Positions 1-5,178 of a stretch of 14,319 nucleotides of DNA are shown piece after piece. Location of the stretch: assembly GCA_934668295.1 (NCBI GenBank), contig CAKUND010000037.1:1-14319 (forward strand). The letters run 5' to 3'. The notes beneath the pieces are model-generated. The model was not told where the DNA came from and ran no database searches. It saw only the letters and a list, made by a program, of their open reading frames with translations. Source of the stretch: an uncultured Oscillospiraceae bacterium (GTDB taxonomy: Bacteria; Bacillota; Clostridia; Oscillospirales; Oscillospiraceae). How positions within the stretch are numbered: the stretch's first letter is position 1; every line of letters begins with the position of its first letter. The translations under genes and the position numbers were made by a program.

Positions 1-770
1 TAGTTGCGCTTGAGATCCTCGACGGACACGCGCAGGATGTGCTGCCAGAGCGCGCGCTCGCCGCGCTCGCCGTGCTGGAGGCGGAACGTCTCCTCATGTG
101 CGCGGGCGGCAAAGGCCTCGTCCTCCTTGCTGCGGGCGCTGGCAGTGGGGTAGATGCGCTCAAGCTCGGAGATCGTGAACGGCGCTTCGGCGGGGTATTC
201 GCCGGTGTAGTCCGGGTCGAAGTAGGGGAGGCCCGGCTTTTCATCCTGCAGCTGCGCCATGATCAGGCCCATCTGCAGACCCCAGTCGCCCAGATGGATA
301 TCGCCGATCACGTGATTGCCGAAGAAGCGGTAGATACGCTTGAGCGATTCGCCGATGATGGCGCTGCGCAGATGGCCGACGTGCAGAGGCTTGGCGACGT
401 TCGGCCCGCCGTAGTCCAGGACGATGGTGCAGGCGTCGGGATCGTCCTGCGCGCCGTAGTGCGGTGTCTGCGCCATTTCGCGCAGATAAGCGGCAAGATA
501 GGCCTCGGAGATCTTCAGATTCAAAAAGCCCGGCATGACTGCCTCGGCGCTGGAAAACATCCCGTTTTCGCCCAGTGCGTCCAGAACCGCGTTCGCGATC
601 TGGATGGGGGCCTTGTGGTATTGCTTCGCAGCAGCCAGCGCGCCGTTGCACTGGTATTCGCAGAGGTCGGGCCGGTTGGAAAGCGTGACCTTGCCATAGG
701 CCGCGTCAAACCCGGCCTTCTCAAACGCCTCCGCCAGCTGCTCAGAGATCAGATCGATCAAAAATTTCAT
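1..770 (-). CDS. argS: Arginyl-tRNA synthetase, N-terminal 256 residues (gene runs off the left edge)
   Basis: Class I aminoacyl-tRNA synthetase that charges tRNA-Arg in the cytoplasm. The reverse-strand frame is open from the ATG at 770 to the window edge. Residues 1-90 fit the ArgS-specific N-terminal domain that binds the tRNA elbow. The block GGPNVAKPLHVGHLRS begins near residue 121, with the class I HIGH signature present as HVGH at 130-133. It is followed by GDWGLQMG near 161-168, also typical of ArgS. The KMSKS region and anticodon-binding domain would lie outside the window. The start is supported by AAAGGG about 8 nt upstream and by a well-placed promoter. The short leader, roughly 30 nt, leaves no room for a T-box. 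No lesion is visible in the part present. Family assignment is near certain. Confidence 0.97.
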   Translation of the reverse strand, partial: MKFLIDLISEQLAEAFEKAGFDAAYGKVTLSNRPDLCEYQCNGALAAAKQYHKAPIQIANAVLDALGENGMFSSAEAVMPGFLNLKISEAYLAAYLREMAQTPHYGAQDDPDACTIVLDYGGPNVAKPLHVGHLRSAIIGESLKRIYRFFGNHVIGDIHLGDWGLQMGLIMAQLQDEKPGLPYFDPDYTGEYPAEAPFTISELERIYPTASARSKEDEAFAARAHEETFRLQHGERGERALWQHILRVSVEDLKRN

Positions 771-804
771 GCGTGTCACCCTTTATCATGTCATAATCTT
801 CTAC

Positions 805-833
805 ATTATAACAGAACCCACCGCGGTTGTACA
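805..833 (-). promoter_or_regulatory. Sigma-A-type promoter of argS
   Basis: On the reverse strand, -35 TGTACA (828-833, 4/6) and a perfect -10 TATAAT (805-810) are separated by 17 nt. Transcription would start near 798 and give a short leader before the ATG at 770. Confidence 0.7.
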
Positions 834-908
834 GAGAAAAAAAGAAGCCGCGCAGGGGCACAGCATCTAAAGCTTTACGCAAGGGCGGGCAGAATCTGCG
901 CGTACCAA

Positions 909-955
909 TGCCTTCCCCGGAGGGGAAGCCTCTGGGCGCTCCCGCGCCGGTGCGC
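909..955 (+). repeat. Dispersed intergenic repeat, copy 1 (two small hairpins)
   Basis: It contains hairpin CTTCCCC-GGA-GGGGAAG (912-928) and hairpin GGCGC-TCCC-GCGCC (935-948). The stretch 934-953 matches the reverse complement of 4470-4489 at 19 of 20 bases, and both copies have a GGGGA(A)GCC stem arm on the same side. This shows a repeat family present twice in the window in opposite orientations. The rest of the 771-966 interval holds only the argS promoter; I see no gene there. Confidence 0.6.
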
Positions 956-966
956 AAACGTCCGTA

Positions 967-995
967 TTGACAAGAAGCAGGATATGGTATATCAT
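967..995 (+). promoter_or_regulatory. Strong sigma-A-type promoter driving the 1.0-3.1 kb unit
   Basis: Consensus -35 TTGACA (967-972), 17-nt spacer, and -10 TATCAT (990-995, 5/6). The predicted start is near 1002, giving a roughly 100-nt leader that ends in the hairpin at 1064-1105. It lies upstream of the pseudogene at 1122 and the hydrolase/methyltransferase gene at 1634. Confidence 0.75.
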
Positions 996-1039
996 TACAA
1001 ATACATATGGAATGATTTTTATTCAAAACGAAAACAGAA

Positions 1040-1105
1040 CAGTGCAGTCAGCCAGACGCTCAGACGCAGTGCGAACCGGAAAACCGGCCTGCACTGCGTT
1101 TTTTT
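1040..1105 (+). terminator. Leader terminator with a competing upstream arm (attenuator-like)
   Basis: An intrinsic terminator is formed by ACGCAGTGC (1064-1072) pairing with GCACTGCGT (1091-1099), with an inner CCGG-AAAA-CCGG hairpin and a run of seven T (1099-1105). Just upstream, CAGTGCAG (1040-1047) is exactly complementary to CTGCACTG (1089-1096), so it can compete for the 3' arm of the terminator. It sits between a strong promoter and a ribosome binding site at 1111-1118. The terminator itself is clear. Regulation by alternative pairing is inference. It could instead simply end a roughly 100-nt small RNA. Confidence 0.7.
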
Positions 1106-1121
1106 CAACAGGAAGGGAAGC

Positions 1122-1616
1122 ATGAAAAAATTTATGAAAAGCATCCTGCGCTGGCAGATCTCTGCGACGCGGTATTATCCCTGCTTGCCGGCAGCTTCGC
1201 GCTGCTGGCGATCGGCCTTGTCTGGCTCAAAGAACGGATCGGCGGACGCTGCGTCATCGACGATGAGATGCGGGAGATTCTCGAACAGATGCTGTCCGCC
1301 GACCTGCTGCTGTTCAGCTTTCCGTTTCACAGCTACGGCATGCCTGCCGGGCTGAAGAATCTCGTTGACCGTATGCTGCCCCTGTCCTCCATGGCCATGA
1401 CGGAGGCAAACGGGCGCTATGTCCATGCCGGCCAGCGGGATTATTCGCACCTGAAATTCCTGATGATCTGCGGCTGCGGGTTCCCGAACAGCAGACGCAA
1501 TTTTGAACCGGCCGTCCGCCGAAGCGGGGCAGATCGACGCGGAACTGTTAAAGAAAATCGGGTCGCCTATGATCCCAGAGGAAACCTATGCCGCGATCGT
1601 CAACGGCAGCGTCTGA
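1122..1616 (+). pseudogene. Chimeric remnant: small membrane protein start joined to a flavodoxin-family oxidoreductase
   Basis: Three coding pieces lie in different frames. First, an ATG at 1122 behind GGAAGGG begins MKKFMKSILRW; about 12 codons on, sense continues in the +2 frame as a hydrophobic helix ending in LKERIGG (to about 1248). Second, in that same frame, the middle of a flavodoxin-fold NAD(P)H:FMN oxidoreductase runs from CVIDDEMREI through FSFPFHSYGMPAGLKN to CGFPNSRRNFEPAV (about 1249-1515). Third, after another frame jump, its C-terminus runs from EAGQIDAELL to AAIVNGSV and a TGA at 1614. The FMN-binding N-terminus and roughly 50 central residues of the family are missing, so the product cannot be a working enzyme. 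The first frame jump would be explained by loss of one copy of a CTGG tandem repeat (inference). Confidence 0.8.
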
Positions 1617-1633
1617 AATTTGGAGGAGTTATG

Positions 1634-3013
1634 ATGAAGCATATTGTTGTATACGTTCACGGCAAGGGCGGCTCGGCGGAGGAAGCGGAGCACTATAGAC
1701 CCCTGTTTCCGGACAGCGAGGTGGTCGGCTTTGCTTACCGCGCGCAGGCCCCGTGGGAGGCCAAGGAAGAATTTCCGCGATTTTTCGCCGCCCAGCGTGA
1801 GAACTGTGACCGGCTCACGCTGATCGCGAACAGCATCGGCGCGTTTTTTGCGCTGTCTGCACTGGATGAAGCGCTGGTCGATGCGGCGTATCTGATCTCG
1901 CCGGTCGCGGACATGGAAGCGCTCATCCGCAATATGATGGCGTGGGCGGATGTGACCGAGCGGGAGCTTGCGGAAAAGCAGGAGATCCCGACGGCGTTCG
2001 GAGAAACGCTGTCGTGGCAGTATCTTTGCTATGTGCGTGAGCACCCCGTTATATGGCGCGTCCCGACCCATATTTTGTACGGAGACCGGGACGAGCTGAC
2101 CTCGATGGAGACCATATCGGCGTTTGCGGAGAAAATCGGCGCAGACCTGACCGTCATGCCGGGCGGGGAGCACTGGTTCCACACGGATGCGCAGCTGCGG
2201 TTCCTGGACGACTGGATTTTGAACCGGAAGGGAAAAGGGGAGGGAACAGAGAGGAAGGAAACAGAATTGCTCCGCGCATGGAAAGCAGAGGAGGACGCCG
2301 CGCACATCCACGGCTGGGACTTTTCCCACATTGCGGACAGATATACGGAGGAGACAGACCTGCCGTGGGACTATCAGCGCATCGTGCTGGAGCGCCTGCG
2401 GCCGGAAATGAAGCTGCTGGATATCGACACCGGCGGCGGGGAGTTTCTGCTGTCCCTGCACCACCCGTATGCAAACACAAGCGCGGCGGAGGCCTATCCG
2501 CCGAATGTGCGGCTGTGCGAACAGACGCTGCTGCCGCTCGGCATTGATTTCCGCGCGGGCGACGGCAAGGACGTGCTCCCGTTCGGTGATTCCGCGTTTG
2601 ACATCGTCATCAATCGCCACGGAGATTTCAATGTGCAGGATCTGCGCCGCATGCTGAAGCCCGGCGGGCTGTTCATCACGGAGCAGGTGGGCGCGGAAAA
2701 CGACCGCGAGCTGGTGGAGCTTCTTCTGGGGAAGACAGAGCTTCCCTTCCCGGAACAGTACCTTGAAATCACGCGTCAAAAGTTCTCTGACGCGGGCTTT
2801 GAAATCCTCGACGCGCAGGAGTGCTTCCGACCGATCAAATTCTTTGACGTCGGCGCGCTCGTCTGGTTCGCGCGCATCATCGAGTGGGAGTTCCCCGGCT
2901 TCTCGGTCGACCGCTGCCGGGAGAACCTGCTGCGCGCCCAGAAGATTCTGGAGCAGAACGGCTGCGTCGAGGGCCGCATCCACCGCTTCCTGCTGGTATG
3001 CGCAAAAAGATGA
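1634..3013 (+). CDS. Fused alpha/beta-hydrolase and SAM-dependent methyltransferase
   Basis: The 459-residue frame holds two enzymes. Residues 1-198 form a small alpha/beta hydrolase: VHGKGG oxyanion loop (8-13), nucleophile elbow ANSIG with Ser67 (the usual first Gly is Ala), acid Asp151 or Asp153 in YGDRDE, and His180 in GGEHWF. Residues 212-459 form a class I methyltransferase: motif I LLDIDTGGGEF (261-271, Asp265 where Gly is usual), acidic/glycine GDGKDVLPF (309-317), and LKPGG (341-345) before a late strand. The charged linker 199-211 carries purine-rich SD-like stretches and an in-frame TTG at 2267, so the methyltransferase may also be started separately; in related bacteria I would expect two proteins. 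ATG 1634 lies 7 nt after GGAGG; ATG 1631 is the alternative. The frame is accidentally open back to 1268 through the preceding pseudogene. Substrates are unknown. Confidence 0.8.
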   Translation: MKHIVVYVHGKGGSAEEAEHYRPLFPDSEVVGFAYRAQAPWEAKEEFPRFFAAQRENCDRLTLIANSIGAFFALSALDEALVDAAYLISPVADMEALIRNMMAWADVTERELAEKQEIPTAFGETLSWQYLCYVREHPVIWRVPTHILYGDRDELTSMETISAFAEKIGADLTVMPGGEHWFHTDAQLRFLDDWILNRKGKGEGTERKETELLRAWKAEEDAAHIHGWDFSHIADRYTEETDLPWDYQRIVLERLRPEMKLLDIDTGGGEFLLSLHHPYANTSAAEAYPPNVRLCEQTLLPLGIDFRAGDGKDVLPFGDSAFDIVINRHGDFNVQDLRRMLKPGGLFITEQVGAENDRELVELLLGKTELPFPEQYLEITRQKFSDAGFEILDAQECFRPIKFFDVGALVWFARIIEWEFPGFSVDRCRENLLRAQKILEQNGCVEGRIHRFLLVCAKR

Positions 3014-3096
3014 CGCTTGAAACGAAGCGCCTGCTCCTGCGGGAACTGACGCCGGAGGAATTCGGAATTTCTTGGATTTTGCAGAAATTTCCTTGA
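3010..3096 (+). pseudogene. Truncated start of a GNAT (RimJ/RimL-type) N-acetyltransferase
   Basis: The ATG overlaps the methyltransferase TGA as ATGA (3010-3013), a normal sign of translational coupling. The first 18 residues, MTLETKRLLLRELTPEEF, match the beginning of GNAT acetyltransferases (ETxRLxLRxxTxxDF). The family then breaks off, and ten unrelated residues lead to a stop at 3094-3096. At roughly 28 codons against 160-180 for the family, it lacks the acetyl-CoA site. The deletion end point is near 3063, and the TetR promoter region follows directly, which points to a past deletion. The stub may still be translated as a short peptide. Confidence 0.7.
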
Positions 3097-3121
3097 TTTT
3101 CTGTGGTTCCCGTAGTATAGT
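3064..3121 (+). promoter_or_regulatory. Promoter of the TetR gene with a candidate operator dyad
   Basis: -35 TTGATT (3093-3098), 17-nt spacer, -10 TATAGT (3116-3121). Immediately upstream, GGAATTTC (3064-3071) and GAAATTTCC (3084-3092) form an imperfect inverted repeat that abuts the -35 box. AATTTC plus a TTGATTTT-like tail also recurs with a 20-nt period (3066 and 3086). Such a dyad next to a TetR gene fits autoregulation; binding is inferred. Confidence 0.6.
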
Positions 3122-3159
3122 ATGTCAAGATACCTGCTTTGCTTTCGGGAGGTTCGGTT

Positions 3160-3741
3160 ATGGCGCTCAAAGAGAATTACCGGGAACTGTTGCTTGACGC
3201 GGTCGTCCGTGTTGCTGCGCGCGACGGCCTTGACCACACCACGACCAAGCTGATCGCGGCGGAGGTCCCGTGCAACGAGGTCTACATCTACCGCAACTTC
3301 GGCAGCAAGGACGGCCTGCTCCAGGCCTCGTTCAACCGCACCGATCTGCGCTTTGTGCAGATGGTTCTGAAGAATCTGGACGTGATGGACGCGCCCGATC
3401 AGCCGCTCGAGCAGCGCTGCCGTGCGCTGTGGGAGCCGGTGTGGCGCTTCTGCCTGTCCCGGCCGGACGATACCCGCTTCTATCTGCGCTATTACTATTC
3501 CGCGCAGTTCCTCGCCAGCGCCCACGAACTGCACCACCGCAACTATCAGCAGCTGCAAGCCCGTCTCAGCCGCTATTTTGTCTCCGCGCACGACAGCTGG
3601 CTGCTGATGGCGCACGTATTCGAGACGATCCTCAGCTTCGTCTCGCACGTCCTCTGCGGCGATCTTGAAGACACGCCGGAGCTGGACGAACAGGTCTTCA
3701 GCCTCATCTTCCGCACGCTGCAGCCCTATATGCTGCCGTGA
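3160..3741 (+). CDS. TetR/AcrR-family transcriptional regulator
   Basis: A 193-residue protein of typical TetR length. The N-terminal helix-turn-helix spans about residues 8-55, with the family pattern TTTKLIAAEV followed by EVYIYRNFGSKDGLL (the recognition helix and the YxxFxxKxxL signature). The C-terminal ligand-binding and dimerisation domain is not recognisable as a known subfamily and is rich in aromatic residues (FYLRYYYSAQF). ATG 3160 was chosen because CGGGAGG lies 6 nt upstream; an in-frame TTG at 3139 has no such site. It has its own promoter and probable operator. It sits downstream of the hydrolase/methyltransferase unit, which is a plausible but unproven target. No downstream gene shares its transcript apart from a tRNA with its own promoter. 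Confidence 0.92.
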   Translation: MALKENYRELLLDAVVRVAARDGLDHTTTKLIAAEVPCNEVYIYRNFGSKDGLLQASFNRTDLRFVQMVLKNLDVMDAPDQPLEQRCRALWEPVWRFCLSRPDDTRFYLRYYYSAQFLASAHELHHRNYQQLQARLSRYFVSAHDSWLLMAHVFETILSFVSHVLCGDLEDTPELDEQVFSLIFRTLQPYMLP

Positions 3742-3776
3742 CGCGAAGAATTTGCGCGAGGAATTTGAAAAAATGC

Positions 3777-3804
3777 TTGACTTTTTCGGATCTTCTGCTA
3801 TAAT
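3777..3804 (+). promoter_or_regulatory. Promoter of tRNA-Gly
   Basis: -35 TTGACT (3777-3782), 16-nt spacer, perfect -10 TATAAT (3799-3804) with an extended TGC just before it. The tRNA 5' end follows 18 nt later, consistent with a short trailer-free transcription unit. Confidence 0.75.
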
Positions 3805-3822
3805 TATATCTGCATTTGAGAT

Positions 3823-3898
3823 GCGGGTGTAGCTCATCCGGTAGAGCGCCACCTTGCCAAGGTGGAGGTAGCGAGTTCGAGCCTCGTCACCCGCTCCA
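3823..3898 (+). tRNA. tRNA-Gly (anticodon GCC)
   Basis: A full cloverleaf can be drawn by eye. Acceptor GCGGGTG/CACCCGC is perfect over 7 bp. D arm is GCTC/GAGC. Anticodon stem CCACC/GGTGG encloses loop TTGCCAA, with anticodon GCC at 3856-3858. T arm is GCGAG/CTCGT (one G-U pair) with loop TTCGAGC. Discriminator base is T, and the CCA tail is encoded (3896-3898). The anticodon reads GGC and GGU glycine codons. The gene stands alone between its own promoter and its own terminator. Confidence 0.98.
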
Positions 3899-3899
3899 A

Positions 3900-3933
3900 A
3901 ACGCTGCGGACCATTTCGTCCGCAGCGTTTTTT
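3900..3933 (+). terminator. Intrinsic terminator of tRNA-Gly
   Basis: A perfect 12-bp stem, AACGCTGCGGAC (3900-3911) with GTCCGCAGCGTT (3918-3929), loop CATTTC, and T-run 3928-3933. It begins two bases after the encoded CCA. Confidence 0.92.
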
Positions 3934-3972
3934 CTGTGCTGCCGCAAAGCCCGCGGCCGCAAAAATTAACAG

Positions 3973-4001
3973 TGGAAAATGAATCCCAAAGTGTATATAA
4001 T
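3973..4001 (+). promoter_or_regulatory. Promoter of the hypothetical gene at 4031
   Basis: -35 TGGAAA (3973-3978, 4/6), 17-nt spacer, perfect -10 TATAAT (3996-4001). The ribosome binding site AGAGGAGG follows at 4015-4022. Confidence 0.65.
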
Positions 4002-4030
4002 AGAGTAACATCGCAGAGGAGGCATTTGGT

Positions 4031-4450
4031 ATGCAGATCGATCTATCGAAAAAAGAGTTCCGCCGTCTTCTGGATATGGTATACATCGGAAACTGGATCC
4101 TCAACTCGACCCGCGGCGACGACCGCTTTGCGGATTACGACGATTTGGAATCCAAGCTTTTCGCGCTGTGCCGGGAGCAGGGCATGGACGCGCTCGTCGA
4201 GCGCTATGAAGGAACCGACGTCCCGTCCCGCGCATTTTCCGACGGCGGCATCCACGAGGCCATCATGGACTACGAGGACACGGTATTCTACGAAATTCTT
4301 GCCGAGGAGCTTGCGCGCCGCGACATGGAATACCAGCCGGTATCCAACGACAATTACGAGGAGCTTATCTCCCGCATGGACGACTATATCGCCGAATTCG
4401 AGGCCCACGGCACCGACAACATCCTCATCTCCGACATGGATCAGCCCTGA
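4031..4450 (+). CDS. Conserved-looking hypothetical acidic protein
   Basis: I do not recognise a named family. The 139-residue product is soluble-looking, with no signal peptide or membrane segment. It is strongly acidic and rich in Asp, Glu and aromatic residues, probably mostly helical: LSKKEFRRLLDMVYIGNWIL (5-24) and HEAIMDYEDTVFYEILAEEL (76-95) read as amphipathic helices. A strong AGAGGAGG site 8 nt before the ATG and a good promoter support real expression. Codon usage resembles its neighbours. It stands alone between the tRNA terminator and a repeat/terminator cluster, so context gives no functional clue. Confidence 0.85.
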   Translation: MQIDLSKKEFRRLLDMVYIGNWILNSTRGDDRFADYDDLESKLFALCREQGMDALVERYEGTDVPSRAFSDGGIHEAIMDYEDTVFYEILAEELARRDMEYQPVSNDNYEELISRMDDYIAEFEAHGTDNILISDMDQP

Positions 4451-4469
4451 GCCCCGAACAATAGATAAT

Positions 4470-4558
4470 GCACTGGCGCGGGAGCGCCCCCCTTGGCTCC
4501 CCTTTTAAGAGGAGCTGTCAGCGAAGCTGACTGAGAGGTCGGCGGCAGGCAGCCGCCA
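4470..4558 (-). repeat. Dispersed intergenic repeat, copy 2, with four hairpins
   Basis: Four successive hairpins: GGCGC-GGGA-GCGCC (4475-4488), an imperfect stem closed by GCTCC/GGAGC (4496-4515), GTCAGC-GAA-GCTGAC (4517-4531), and GGCGGC-AGGCA-GCCGCC (4541-4557). Bases 4470-4489 are the reverse complement of 934-953 at 19 of 20 positions. From memory, this layout resembles a widespread intergenic repeat class of gut Clostridia; its mobility and function are unknown to me. It occupies most of the 290-nt gap after the hypothetical gene. Confidence 0.65.
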
Positions 4559-4590
4559 AAATCGAAAGCCCGATGCAAATCCGCACTGCC

Positions 4591-4619
4591 GCCGGCGCCC
4601 CTCCCGGGCGCCGGCTTTT
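4591..4619 (+). terminator. Intrinsic terminator
   Basis: A perfect 10-bp GC stem, GCCGGCGCCC (4591-4600) with GGGCGCCGGC (4606-4615), loop CTCCC, then TTTT. It probably ends transcription from the gene at 4031. Confidence 0.7.
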
Positions 4620-4740
4620 CGCACCCCAGAAACATTTTACGAAAACCCCGCAAATTTAGCAGCCAGCATCTTGCAATTGCAAACCGCTGACCGGCTATAA
4701 TCAGGATACACTGATTGAAAGTTATGATTATAACTTCTTT

Positions 4741-5118
4741 TTGGTAACTGAGACGATCGACTTCGGCGAAATCGGTAAAAATATTGAAAGCTGGAATACC
4801 GACCCCGACGGCAAGGGCACGCGCTACGCCGTCATCGGCGAAACGGTCGTGACATTCACGCCGAAGGACGGTGAGAACGTCAGATTCGAAGCGACAAATG
4901 AAAATGATGCTGCTGTACCGCCTGAACAGGCAAGACGCGTCATTCTCGCGGCCTACCGGAACGGACAGTTCCTCGGCATGCTGTCCGCCACGGCGGAAAA
5001 AGGGAAGATCATCTGCCGCATCCCGAAAGATAAATACGGCGGCTGCGAACTGAAGATCTTCTTCCTGGAGGGCGGCAAGCCGACGCAGGAGATGGAGATC
5101 GTCCGTCTCTACAACTGA
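4741..5118 (+). CDS. Probable 5'-truncated C-terminal domain of a surface or secreted protein
   Basis: The 125-residue frame from TTG 4741 is protein-like, but that start has no ribosome binding site. Protein-like sequence (GYNQDTLIESYDYNFF) continues upstream in frame to a TAG at 4657-4659 without a good start codon. This suggests the 3' remnant of a longer gene. The last 70 residues (AARRVILAAYRNGQFLGM-like strand, then KIFFLEGGKPTQEM) resemble the small beta-sandwich domain often found at the C-terminus of clostridial surface proteins (pattern: alternating strand, GR/GQ turn, VKVFxxDG). That match is by pattern only. It ends in TGA before a T-less hairpin. If it is a genuine small gene, an unusual start must be assumed. 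Confidence 0.45.
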   Translation: MVTETIDFGEIGKNIESWNTDPDGKGTRYAVIGETVVTFTPKDGENVRFEATNENDAAVPPEQARRVILAAYRNGQFLGMLSATAEKGKIICRIPKDKYGGCELKIFFLEGGKPTQEMEIVRLYN

Positions 5119-5126
5119 CCCCAACC

Positions 5127-5158
5127 GGCGCGCAGACAGCGCTGACTGTCTGCGCGCC
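5127..5158. other. Perfect GC-rich hairpin between two remnants
   Basis: GGCGCGCAGACAG (5127-5139) pairs perfectly with CTGTCTGCGCGCC (5146-5158) around CGCTGA. It lies just after the stop at 5116-5118. No T-run follows on either strand, so it is a poor intrinsic terminator. It may be a decayed terminator or protect the transcript's 3' end. Confidence 0.55.
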
Positions 5159-5178
5159 CATATGGAAAGAGAGGAAGC

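Noticed and set aside
771..804. A T-box or other riboswitch in front of argS
   Set aside because: The promoter at 805-833 leaves a leader of about 30 nt, too short for a T-box, and no specifier or antiterminator motif is present.
1586..2983. Long reverse-strand frame (465 codons) opposite the hydrolase-methyltransferase gene
   Set aside because: Low-complexity, Arg/Gln/Val-rich translation without family motifs. The forward strand has two recognisable enzymes and a ribosome binding site, so this is a GC-driven shadow.
3966..3984. A fragment of the 11304-11423 repeat upstream of the gene at 4031
   Set aside because: Only about 12 of 14 A/G-rich bases agree (AGTGGAAAATGAAT-like), which is too little in an AT-rich promoter to claim homology.
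3816..4508. Forward frame of 230 codons running across the tRNA gene
   Set aside because: It reads through tRNA-Gly and its terminator and overlaps the better-supported gene at 4031 in another frame.
4441..5124. Reverse-strand frame of 227 codons
   Set aside because: It covers the hairpin repeat and the opposite strand of the remnant at 4741; no motifs and no ribosome binding site.
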